The notes below the pieces were generated by a model that was not told the DNA's origin, searched no databases, and saw only the letters and a list, made by a program, of their open reading frames with translations. A stretch of 12,838 nt of DNA from Paludibacter sp. (GTDB lineage Bacteria > Bacteroidota > Bacteroidia > Bacteroidales > Paludibacteraceae), in NCBI GenBank assembly GCA_024709185.1, contig JANJXE010000280.1, forward strand, positions 1 to 12,838, read 5' to 3'. The position numbers were made by a program, and so were the translations under genes. Positions 1 through 6,119 of this stretch are shown piece by piece (the first letter of the stretch is position 1; every line of letters starts with the position of its first letter).

Positions 1-144
1 GTTGGCATCTTCGTGTGAAAGCACCATTTTGCGGATGTGCCAATAGAGCCTTTCCTGGTAGGTTCGCACAACTACCGAGAAGGCCGACGCACGGGTTGTC
101 GGTGCCATTAAACGATTGATCAGGTCCTGATCTTCAACTTCCAT
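1..144 (-). CDS. ECF-type RNA polymerase sigma factor, N-terminal part (runs off left edge)
   Basis: Only the first 48 codons are in the window, read on the minus strand from an ATG at 144 and still open at base 1. The fragment carries the conserved start of sigma-70 region 2. The stretch YQERLYWHIRKMVLSHEDAN (residues 29-48) resembles the core-binding helices of Bacteroidota sigma-70/ECF family members, which usually continue into a DNVLQ-like motif. Such factors bind core RNA polymerase and redirect it to particular promoters. The gene lies 75 bp downstream of prmC on the same strand, so it could be read through from prmC. A weak promoter of its own may exist: CAA at 175-177 (TTG on this strand), 21 bp, then TATTTTTA at 146-153, one mismatch from TAnnTTTG. 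Region 4, regulon and any anti-sigma partner lie outside the window. The family call is fairly sure; the subgroup is not. Confidence 0.8.
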   Translation of the reverse strand, partial: MEVEDQDLINRLMAPTTRASAFSVVVRTYQERLYWHIRKMVLSHEDAN

Positions 145-219
145 CTAAAAATAAACTTATTTATTGAAAATAGACAACGCATTTTCTGACTAAAATAGCA
201 GTCAATGGTTTAATCCGTA

Positions 220-1056
220 TTAAATTTTACGTGCAAGAATCATACGGTCGTTGCCTGCCAAATCTTTTTTTACCTGCACATCCTGAAATCCTGTAGCTGT
301 AATCAACTGTACACATTTATCGGCAAATGAGCGGTGGATTTCGAACATCAACACACCATTCTGAGCCAGGGATTCATACGCTTTTTCCGCAATTACGCGG
401 TAAAACAGCAAAGGATTTCCATCGGGGACAAACAAGGCCAGTTCCGGCTCAAATTCTTTTACCCTGACCTCCATTTTACTGCTTTCGGAGCGGGGAATAT
501 ATGGAGGATTACTAATTATCAGGTTCCAGGCTTGGTCGGGAAGCGTATCCTTCAGAACATCAGCCTGAAAAAAATGCACCTGAGTTTGATTTAAACGGGC
601 ATTTTCAATTGCCATACTCAGGGCTTCGGGAGAAAGGTCAAAGGCCCAAACAGAGCAATCGGGCCGCATATACTTTAAAGCCACTGCAATACATCCACTT
701 CCTGTTCCAATATCGAGAACATTAGCATTGGGAGGCAATTCAGCCAGTGACCATTCCACTAATTCCTCTGTTTCTGGTCGCGGAATCAGTACCCCCTCAC
801 CTACGTTAAATTTCAATCCGCAAAATTCAGTTTCGCCCAATACATACTGGACTGGCATTCCTGTTTTAAGCAAGTCAAGCAATTTTTTTAAATCATACCA
901 CTGATTATCAGAAAAAGTAGTATTTTTGTTAAGGATTAAACCAGTAAAACTGAGTCCTGTGACGTGCGACAACAACAGCCTCGATACCGACTTAAGTTCC
1001 TGTTCGGTATAGATGCCGTATAATTCGTTGGTGATAAGTTGTTGAGCCTTATTCAT
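220..1056 (-). CDS. prmC: Peptide chain release factor N5-glutamine methyltransferase PrmC (HemK)
   Basis: PrmC methylates the glutamine of the GGQ motif in release factors RF1 and RF2 using S-adenosylmethionine, which aids peptide release at stop codons in the cytoplasm. The 278-residue product has the usual length and order. A helical N-terminal domain ends in PVQYVLGETEF (about residues 68-78), followed by IPRPETEELVEW (91-102). SAM motif I is LDIGTGSGCIAVAL (114-127), and the catalytic and substrate-binding NPPY is at 183-186. I chose the ATG at 1056. An in-frame TTG at 1065 would add three residues but falls inside a promoter-like TATCTTTG (1063-1070), so it is an unlikely start. The gene diverges from ribD with 14 bp between start codons. 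It ends with TAA at 220-222, upstream of the sigma factor gene. No anomaly in key residues. Confidence 0.95.
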   Translation of the reverse strand: MNKAQQLITNELYGIYTEQELKSVSRLLLSHVTGLSFTGLILNKNTTFSDNQWYDLKKLLDLLKTGMPVQYVLGETEFCGLKFNVGEGVLIPRPETEELVEWSLAELPPNANVLDIGTGSGCIAVALKYMRPDCSVWAFDLSPEALSMAIENARLNQTQVHFFQADVLKDTLPDQAWNLIISNPPYIPRSESSKMEVRVKEFEPELALFVPDGNPLLFYRVIAEKAYESLAQNGVLMFEIHRSFADKCVQLITATGFQDVQVKKDLAGNDRMILARKI

Positions 1057-1062
1057 AGCCTG

Positions 1063-1070
1063 CAAAGATA
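1063..1070 (-). promoter_or_regulatory. Candidate prmC -7 promoter element (TAnnTTTG)
   Basis: On the minus strand these bases read TATCTTTG, an exact match to the Bacteroidota -7 consensus TAnnTTTG. It ends 6 bp before the prmC ATG at 1056, so a start site a few bases downstream would give a leaderless or nearly leaderless prmC mRNA. I see no clear TTG -33 element 19-21 bp further upstream, which would fall inside ribD codons. The call therefore rests on the -7 box and position alone. Confidence 0.4.
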
Positions 1071-2132
1071 ATGAAAATGATTTACGACGAGAAATATATG
1101 TACCGATGCCTTCAAATGGCCCGTATCGGTAATGGTTTTACAGCTCCCAATCCCATGGTGGGTGCAGTGGTGGTTTACAACGACAGGATTATTGGTGAAG
1201 GCTATCATCAACGGTATGGCGAGGCCCATGCCGAACCCAATGCCATCAACTCAGTAACTGAAAAAGAGCTTCTTCGGGAATCCACCTTATACGTCAACCT
1301 GGAACCATGTTCACATTTCGGGAAAACACCTCCCTGTGCTAATCTGATTATTACATCCGGAATTCCACGGGTTGTAATTGGCACCCTTGATCCTAATCCC
1401 AAAGTTTCTGGTCGCGGTATTCAACTAATGCGTGAGGCTGGAATCGAAGTTGAGGTGGGTGTTCTTGAAAAGGAATGCGTTGAGTTGAATAAACGATTTT
1501 TCATTTGGCAACGGGAAAACCGTCCCTTTGTTTTACTGAAATGGGCACAAACACGAGATGGATTTATCGATGTTAACAGAAAGGAACCCGGCGATGGTCC
1601 TGTGCTGATTTCGAATTTGCTTACCAAACAATTCACCCATAAATACAGGGCGCAGAATCAGGCAATTATGGTGAGCACCAATACTGCAGTGTTGGATAAT
1701 CCCAACCTGAGTGTACGGCGGTGGTCGGGGAAAAATCCGGTGCGGGTCACTATCGATCGTACGGGTCGCATCCCTGAAAATTACCATCTTCTGGATCAAT
1801 CTGTGCGTACATTGGTATTTACAGAGCAGACAAACAAGTTAACTTCAGAAAAACTTGAATATATTACACTTCCATTTGATGATGGCTTGATTCGGAATAT
1901 CCTGCAGATTCTGTCTGAAAAAAATATTCATTCAGTTTTGGTCGAAGGAGGAAGTCAACTGCTGAAGAGTTTCATCAGTAGTGGCTTGTGGGATGAAGCC
2001 CATGTGGAAATTTCGCCTGTCGAACTGGGAGATGGAGTTGCAGCTCCTGCCACAGGCGTTTTGGTAGAACGTTCGTGTACCGTTGAAGGACACCAATGGA
2101 TTGATTATGTGAACAGATCTAAAAAGTTTTGA
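1071..2132 (+). CDS. ribD: Bifunctional riboflavin biosynthesis deaminase/reductase RibD
   Basis: RibD catalyses two successive cytoplasmic steps of riboflavin synthesis: zinc-dependent deamination of the pyrimidine made by GTP cyclohydrolase II, then NADPH-dependent reduction of its ribosyl side chain. The 353-residue protein has both domains. The N-terminal deaminase shows APNPMVGAVVV (25-35), HAEPNAI with zinc ligand H53 and catalytic E55, and PCSHFGKTPPC giving zinc ligands C80 and C89. The C-terminal reductase begins near RPFVLLKWAQTRDGFID (151-167) and includes VLVEGGSQLLKSF. The first ATG is at 1071; a second at 1077 is equally close to the conserved DEKYM region, so the start is uncertain by two codons. 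Its stop is 10 bp before the cardiolipin synthase ATG, suggesting co-transcription. ribBA, on the far side of the window, supplies its substrate. I see no FMN riboswitch upstream. Confidence 0.95.
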   Translation: MKMIYDEKYMYRCLQMARIGNGFTAPNPMVGAVVVYNDRIIGEGYHQRYGEAHAEPNAINSVTEKELLRESTLYVNLEPCSHFGKTPPCANLIITSGIPRVVIGTLDPNPKVSGRGIQLMREAGIEVEVGVLEKECVELNKRFFIWQRENRPFVLLKWAQTRDGFIDVNRKEPGDGPVLISNLLTKQFTHKYRAQNQAIMVSTNTAVLDNPNLSVRRWSGKNPVRVTIDRTGRIPENYHLLDQSVRTLVFTEQTNKLTSEKLEYITLPFDDGLIRNILQILSEKNIHSVLVEGGSQLLKSFISSGLWDEAHVEISPVELGDGVAAPATGVLVERSCTVEGHQWIDYVNRSKKF

Positions 2133-2142
2133 TTCGATGTAA

Positions 2143-3567
2143 ATGAGTCCCATCCTATTTATATCATTATTGGTAGTTTACCTTTACACGGTAGTCAGCT
2201 CCATTTCGGTGATACTGCTCGAAAACCGCAATTCGGTACGATCTTTATCATGGATTATGGTACTGGTTTTTTTACCGTTTATTGGTGTGTTTTTGTATCT
2301 TGTAATTGGACAGAACTACCGCAAGCAAAAAATTATTTCTAAAAAAAGTGTACGCCATAACACACCGGCACCTGCCACCGAATTGCATCCCGAAGACTAT
2401 TCCGATTTTGTAACGCACAGCAATCACCTGAATCTGATCCGTTTACTCCATAAAAACAGTGATGCAGCTGCTTATGCATACAATAAAATCGAGGTTCTTT
2501 CGGATGGAACAAATACCTTCAGGGCTATGTTCGAAGCCATGGAAGCCGCTAAATCACACATTCATATCGAATTTTTCATTTTTGAAGATGACCGTATTTC
2601 CAACGAGCTGCGTAAGTTACTGATTCGCAAAGCGCAATCAGGAGTTCGTGTACGAATGATTTACGATTACCTGGGAAGTTTCGGACTCACCCGTAACTAC
2701 CTGAAATCGCTACGGGAAGCCGGTGTATATGTACGACCTTTCCTGCCCTTGCGACTCCGTTTACGGCGTAGTAAAATCAACTTCCGCAATCACCGTAAAA
2801 TTTTAATTGTAGATGGGAAATACGGTTTTACCGGCGGATTGAATTTTGCCGACCGCTATCTTTTTGGAAATACTCTCGGTAAATGGCGCGATACCTTTAT
2901 TCGTATGGAGGGAGCGGCTGTACATGGATTGCAGTCACAGTTTCTTACCGATTGGTATTTTGTGGAACGAAAACTGATAACGGATCCCAAATATTATCCC
3001 ACACCGGAGAAATGTAAAGAAAATGTCGTTCAGGTTGTGAGCAGCGGTCCGGATACCGATTGGGAAAGCATTATGCAGGGATTTGCCAGAGCTATCATCA
3101 GTGCCGATAAGTATGTGTATATGCATACACCTTATTTCGTCCCCAACGATGTAATTTTAAATGCGGTAATTTCGGCTGCACTAAGTGGCACTGATGTCAG
3201 GCTAATGATTCCCGAACGATCGGACTCCCGGCTTTCGGATGCCTGTACCTTCAGCTACATGGGTGAAATTCTGGAAGCCGGCGTGAAAGTGTATCTTTAC
3301 ACCAAAGGTTTTCTTCACAGCAAAGCCATTGTTTCCGACGATTTTATTTCCATAGTTGGCTCAGCAAATCTTGACGAGCGCAGCTTTAACCAGAATTTTG
3401 AGGCCAATGCATTTATATACGACAAAGACACGGCAATGACACTTAAACAGTTATTTATCGCTGACATCCGAAACTGCAGGGAGCTAAGTTTTGCCGATTG
3501 GAACAACCGAAAAAGAAGACAAAAAATCAAAGAATCGTTCGCTCGCCTGTTTAGCCCGATAATTTAA
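2143..3567 (+). CDS. cls: Cardiolipin synthase (phospholipase D family)
   Basis: Bacterial Cls enzymes join two phosphatidylglycerols, or a related phospholipid pair, into cardiolipin at the inner membrane. This 474-residue protein fits the family's length. Two hydrophobic segments lie at about residues 4-25 and 36-55 (the PLDc_N region, with WIMVLVFLPFIGVFLYLVIG). Both catalytic HKD motifs are intact: H217-K219-D224 in HRKILIVDGKYGFTGGLN, and H392-K394-D399 in HSKAIVSDDFISIVGSANLD. The signature DERSFNQNFE follows the second motif. The ATG at 2143 lies 10 bp after the ribD stop, so the two are probably one transcript, although the functions are unrelated. After the stop, a 71-bp gap carries the promoter of the next cluster and an A7/T7 inverted repeat that might also end this transcript. 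The class is secure; the exact phospholipid substrate pair is inferred. Confidence 0.93.
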   Translation: MSPILFISLLVVYLYTVVSSISVILLENRNSVRSLSWIMVLVFLPFIGVFLYLVIGQNYRKQKIISKKSVRHNTPAPATELHPEDYSDFVTHSNHLNLIRLLHKNSDAAAYAYNKIEVLSDGTNTFRAMFEAMEAAKSHIHIEFFIFEDDRISNELRKLLIRKAQSGVRVRMIYDYLGSFGLTRNYLKSLREAGVYVRPFLPLRLRLRRSKINFRNHRKILIVDGKYGFTGGLNFADRYLFGNTLGKWRDTFIRMEGAAVHGLQSQFLTDWYFVERKLITDPKYYPTPEKCKENVVQVVSSGPDTDWESIMQGFARAIISADKYVYMHTPYFVPNDVILNAVISAALSGTDVRLMIPERSDSRLSDACTFSYMGEILEAGVKVYLYTKGFLHSKAIVSDDFISIVGSANLDERSFNQNFEANAFIYDKDTAMTLKQLFIADIRNCRELSFADWNNRKRRQKIKESFARLFSPII

Positions 3568-3574
3568 TCCAATT

Positions 3575-3609
3575 CGAAAAAAATAGCTTGATAAATGCGG
3601 TTTTTTTCG
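3575..3609. repeat. Perfect 9-bp inverted repeat overlying the cluster promoter
   Basis: CGAAAAAAA at 3575-3583 is mirrored by TTTTTTTCG at 3601-3609, with a 17-base loop. The TTG taken as the -33 element (3588-3590) lies in the loop, and the -7 element starts one base after the right arm. Read as RNA from cls, it resembles an A-tract/U-tract flanked terminator with a very weak GC core. Read as DNA, it could be an operator-like palindrome. Which applies, if either, cannot be told from sequence alone. Confidence 0.45.
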
Positions 3610-3617
3610 TAAATTTG
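3587..3617 (+). promoter_or_regulatory. Bacteroidota-type promoter of the DUF4199-GT2 cluster
   Basis: TTG at 3588-3590 (within CTTG) is followed by 19 bp and then TAAATTTG at 3610-3617, an exact match to TAnnTTTG. This is the -33/-7 arrangement of Bacteroidota sigma-ABfr promoters. Transcription would begin around 3621-3624, leaving a leader of about 15-18 bases before the ATG at 3639. The site rules out an in-frame TTG at 3588 as the start codon, because that TTG is the -33 box itself. It is the best promoter in the window. Confidence 0.7.
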
Positions 3618-3638
3618 TACCCGATTAAAAACGAAGGT

Positions 3639-4190
3639 ATGCAATCAGATATTTTTAAGATTACCATGCGCAACGGACTCTACATGGGCTTGTTGTTTTC
3701 GGTGAATTTCCTGTTTTCGGCCTCCCGTATTACCGCTTTGATGCTACTCACATACGTGGTAATCGCCTTTATCATCTGGGCAAGTTATAAACTGTCTATC
3801 CAGTTTCGCGATCAGCACAACGATGGTTACATCAATTACTGGAAAGTAGTTAGTTTCGTTGTACTTACCTTCTTTTTCGGAGGTATCATTTCCGGTTTAT
3901 TTAAAATGATTTATACGTCCTATATAAATCCCGAATTTTTACCACAGCTGTTTGAAGAAGGAGTACGGCAAATGGAACAAAACAGGTCTCTGCTGGAGAG
4001 CTTGAATATGAACATGGATGAAGAATATTACGAAGAACTGGAACGACAGTTTCGTCCTGCTCCCTATTCGTTCCAAACACTTTGGGTGAACATACTTTCA
4101 GGAACTGTCCTTGGACTTATTATTGCCGGCATTGTGCAAAAAAAACGAGGTTTATTCGACGAAGAACCGGGTAATTCAACCATCAATTGA
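3639..4190 (+). CDS. DUF4199-like multi-pass membrane protein
   Basis: I recognise this as resembling the DUF4199 family, whose function is unknown. The 183-residue protein has about four hydrophobic segments: residues 12-28, 32-50, 69-88 and 146-166. Between the third and fourth lies a charged, helical stretch (about 100-138) rich in Glu, Gln and Met. I chose the ATG at 3639 because it sits just behind a good promoter; an upstream in-frame TTG lies in the -33 box. The stop is 7 bp before the glycosyltransferase ATG. From memory, DUF4199 genes often sit next to a GT2 gene in Bacteroidota, as here, suggesting a partner or accessory membrane role; that is inference. An A8 run at 4138-4145 falls in the penultimate part of the gene (codons for QKK), from which the glycosyltransferase frame is also open. 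Confidence 0.8.
   Translation: MQSDIFKITMRNGLYMGLLFSVNFLFSASRITALMLLTYVVIAFIIWASYKLSIQFRDQHNDGYINYWKVVSFVVLTFFFGGIISGLFKMIYTSYINPEFLPQLFEEGVRQMEQNRSLLESLNMNMDEEYYEELERQFRPAPYSFQTLWVNILSGTVLGLIIAGIVQKKRGLFDEEPGNSTIN
4138..4145 (+). other. A8 homopolymer, possible slippage site between DUF4199 and GT2 frames
   Basis: Eight consecutive A residues lie 43 bases before the DUF4199 stop codon ends. The glycosyltransferase reading frame has no stop from here to its ATG at 4198. Loss of one A in the transcript, or a +1 ribosomal shift, would join the four membrane helices of the DUF4199 protein to the glycosyltransferase in one polypeptide. The tract is seen; the slippage is hypothetical. Confidence 0.3.
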
Positions 4191-4197
4191 TTACAAT

Positions 4198-5148
4198 ATG
4201 CAGTTATCCATAGTAGTCCCTTTATACAATGAAGCCGAATCGCTGCCTAAGTTATTCGAATGGATCGATCAGGTAATGCAGAAAAACCAGTTCGATTACG
4301 AGCTAATCTTTATAAACGATGGCAGTATCGATGAATCGTGGAAAGTTATCGAAGAGCTCCGTAAAAAATCCGATCGTGTTCGAGGTATCAAATTCAGAAA
4401 CAATTACGGCAAATCACCTGCTTTGTATTGTGGCTTCAGGGCTGCTAAAGGCGATGTAGTGATTACAATGGATGCCGATCTTCAGGATAGTCCGGATGAA
4501 ATTCCTGAATTGTATCGTATGATAACTGAAGAAGGATATGATCTGGTATCGGGATGGAAGAAGAAACGACTCGATTCGAAGCTGATGAAGAATTTGCCTT
4601 CGAAACTGTATAATGCTACTGCCCGCAAAGTAACCGGACTGAAGCTTCACGATATGAATTGCGGACTGAAGGCCTACAAAATCGAAGTCGTAAAAAACAT
4701 CGAAGTATATGGCGAAATGCATCGTTATATTCCCTATCTGGCTAAAAATGCCGGCTTCAGAAAGATTGGAGAAAAAGTGGTGGAACATCGTAAACGGGAA
4801 TTTGGAAGCACCAAGTTTGGACTGAACCGCTTTGTAAATGGCTACCTCGACTTAATGACATTGTGGTTTTTATCACGATTTGGCAAAAAACCGATGCACT
4901 TCTTTGGCTTGTATGGAAGTTTGATGTTTATCGTTGGTTTTCTGGCTGTTGTGGGCGTTGCGATAATGAAACTTCATGCGTTGATGAACCATATTCCGGC
5001 CCCTCTCATTGCCGATAGTCCGTATTTTTACATTGCTTTGCTGGCGATGATTCTGGGTACTCAGATGTTTTTAACCGGGTTTTTAGGCGAAATTATCGCC
5101 CGTAATTCCACTGAACGCAATAACTACCTCATTGAAAAAGAATTATAA
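4198..5148 (+). CDS. GT2 family membrane glycosyltransferase (polyprenyl-phosphate type)
   Basis: This 316-residue protein has the layout of DPM1/GtrB/ArnC-like transferases, which move a sugar from a nucleotide donor to undecaprenyl phosphate at the inner face of the cytoplasmic membrane. The GT-A domain opens with LSIVVPLYNEAESLP (3-17), continues with NDGSID (40-45), and has the metal-binding D92-A-D94 in MDADLQDSPDEIPEL. The segment NCGLKAYK (154-161) and the basic EHRKREFGSTKFG (196-208) are typical. Two C-terminal membrane helices lie at about 236-258 and 276-300. The ATG at 4198 directly precedes the conserved first strand. The frame is open upstream to a TTG at 4111, but that extension overlaps DUF4199 and looks unrelated to the family. 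The stop TAA abuts the next ATG with no gap. The sugar and final acceptor cannot be read from sequence. Confidence 0.9.
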   Translation: MQLSIVVPLYNEAESLPKLFEWIDQVMQKNQFDYELIFINDGSIDESWKVIEELRKKSDRVRGIKFRNNYGKSPALYCGFRAAKGDVVITMDADLQDSPDEIPELYRMITEEGYDLVSGWKKKRLDSKLMKNLPSKLYNATARKVTGLKLHDMNCGLKAYKIEVVKNIEVYGEMHRYIPYLAKNAGFRKIGEKVVEHRKREFGSTKFGLNRFVNGYLDLMTLWFLSRFGKKPMHFFGLYGSLMFIVGFLAVVGVAIMKLHALMNHIPAPLIADSPYFYIALLAMILGTQMFLTGFLGEIIARNSTERNNYLIEKEL

Positions 5149-5667
5149 ATGGAAATCTTCAAAATAGTTATTCCGGCCTTTATTGTAATGATGACAGCTT
5201 ACCTGTTGTTCGACAAAATGCTGGTGAATGAAGATAAGCGACGCAAAGCTGAATTTCTCAAAAAAAATTACCCGGTGATTACGCCGGTTCGTTTACGGGC
5301 CTATGAAAGACTGGCTTTATTGCTCGAACGTACGCATCCATCGGCAATGATGCTTCAGGTAATTCAACCCGGAATGACCTGTTTGGAAGCTCAAACTAAA
5401 TTACTGGCTCACATACGTGCTGAATTTGATCACAATCTTTCGCAGCAAATATATGTAAGTACCGAAGTTTGGGAGGCAGTAAAGGCGACTCACGACAACC
5501 TCATCAAACTGATTAACACCTCGGCCCGTCTTTTTCAACCAGATGATCCGGCTAACAGGTACGCTGAAGTAATTATCAGAATGTATACAGAGCCTGAAGA
5601 GAATCCAACTTCCGTAGCGCTGGCACTTTTAAAGAACGAAACTCAACAACTTTTTTTACAGGGATGA
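5149..5667 (+). CDS. Membrane-anchored conserved Bacteroidota hypothetical protein
   Basis: The function is unknown. The 172-residue product begins with one hydrophobic helix (about residues 4-20, FKIVIPAFIVMMTAYLLF), followed at once by charged residues including KRRK (31-34). It is therefore probably an N-terminal anchor with a soluble, mainly helical domain in the cytoplasm. Visible features are the RLRAYERLALLLERTHP segment (48-64), several conserved-looking Trp/Leu positions (VWEAVKATHDNLIKLIN), and a Gln-rich C-terminus. I recall a Bacteroidota family of this type named DUF7935, but I could not check the match. The ATG at 5149 follows the glycosyltransferase TAA with no gap. The TGA stop overlaps the next start as ATGA (5664-5667). 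Both junctions suggest translational coupling and a function tied to the glycosyltransferase or the lipoprotein. Confidence 0.8.
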   Translation: MEIFKIVIPAFIVMMTAYLLFDKMLVNEDKRRKAEFLKKNYPVITPVRLRAYERLALLLERTHPSAMMLQVIQPGMTCLEAQTKLLAHIRAEFDHNLSQQIYVSTEVWEAVKATHDNLIKLINTSARLFQPDDPANRYAEVIIRMYTEPEENPTSVALALLKNETQQLFLQG

Positions 5668-6119
5668 AAATAAAGGAACTACTACTTCTGACTACCTTTT
5701 TATTACTGGTCTCGTGTACATCCGACAACGAGACATGCAGGGAGGAGACCCGGGTGGTGTTACGTGTAGGTTTCTTTTCCTCTGTTAATTCGGCGCTGGC
5801 TATTGTTGATAGCGTTACTGTTGTTGGCATACCCGATGGAACTATTTTCTACAACAATTCAAAAAGTTTAAACAAGGTTGAATTACCCTTGCAATCTTCG
5901 GGAACAGCAACCGAATTTGCCATTCGTTTCAATGAAAAATGGGATACACTAACCGTTTTGCATACCACCCAGCCTTATTTTATTTCCTATGCATGTGGAA
6001 TGATTTATACTCATCAGATTGATACGGTATTAATCAGAGGAGCAGTGAGCAAAAGCCTTAAAATTAATGCTAAATCAGTGAACAATCAGAATGTACAACA
6101 TCTGCAGATATATCGTTAG
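5664..6119 (+). CDS. DUF6452-like lipoprotein
   Basis: The 151-residue product has a short basic N-terminus, a hydrophobic stretch (about 6-16) and a lipobox LVSC with the lipidated Cys at position 18. It should be an envelope lipoprotein, either periplasm-facing or outer-membrane bound. The mature part starts TSDNETCREETRVVLRVGF, continues with a DSVTVVGIPDG segment, and has PYFISYACG (104-112) in the C-terminal half. These resemble the Bacteroidota DUF6452 family as I remember it; its function is unknown. The start codon overlaps the preceding stop by four bases (ATGA). The last 29 bases overlap the start of the next gene in another frame. I know DUF6452 and DUF6048 genes as frequent neighbours, which supports both calls. 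The family name is from recall, not a search. Confidence 0.78.
   Translation: MKIKELLLLTTFLLLVSCTSDNETCREETRVVLRVGFFSSVNSALAIVDSVTVVGIPDGTIFYNNSKSLNKVELPLQSSGTATEFAIRFNEKWDTLTVLHTTQPYFISYACGMIYTHQIDTVLIRGAVSKSLKINAKSVNNQNVQHLQIYR

Noticed and set aside
186..205. TGACT/AGTCA inverted repeat between prmC and the sigma gene, as a terminator
   Set aside because: The stem is only five pairs with an 8-base loop, and no U-tract follows in the prmC direction. It is likely chance.
1000..1076. FMN riboswitch ahead of ribD
   Set aside because: There are only 14 bp before the divergent prmC start, and none of the conserved RFN-element segments is visible.
3588..3638. TTG start for the DUF4199 protein, adding 17 residues
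   Set aside because: That TTG is the likely -33 promoter element and the extension covers the -7 box, so it is upstream of the transcription start.
4111..4197. Upstream extension of the glycosyltransferase from a TTG at 4111
   Set aside because: The extension overlaps the DUF4199 gene and does not resemble GT2 sequence. The ATG at 4198 directly precedes the conserved first strand. It matters only if slippage at the A8 tract occurs.
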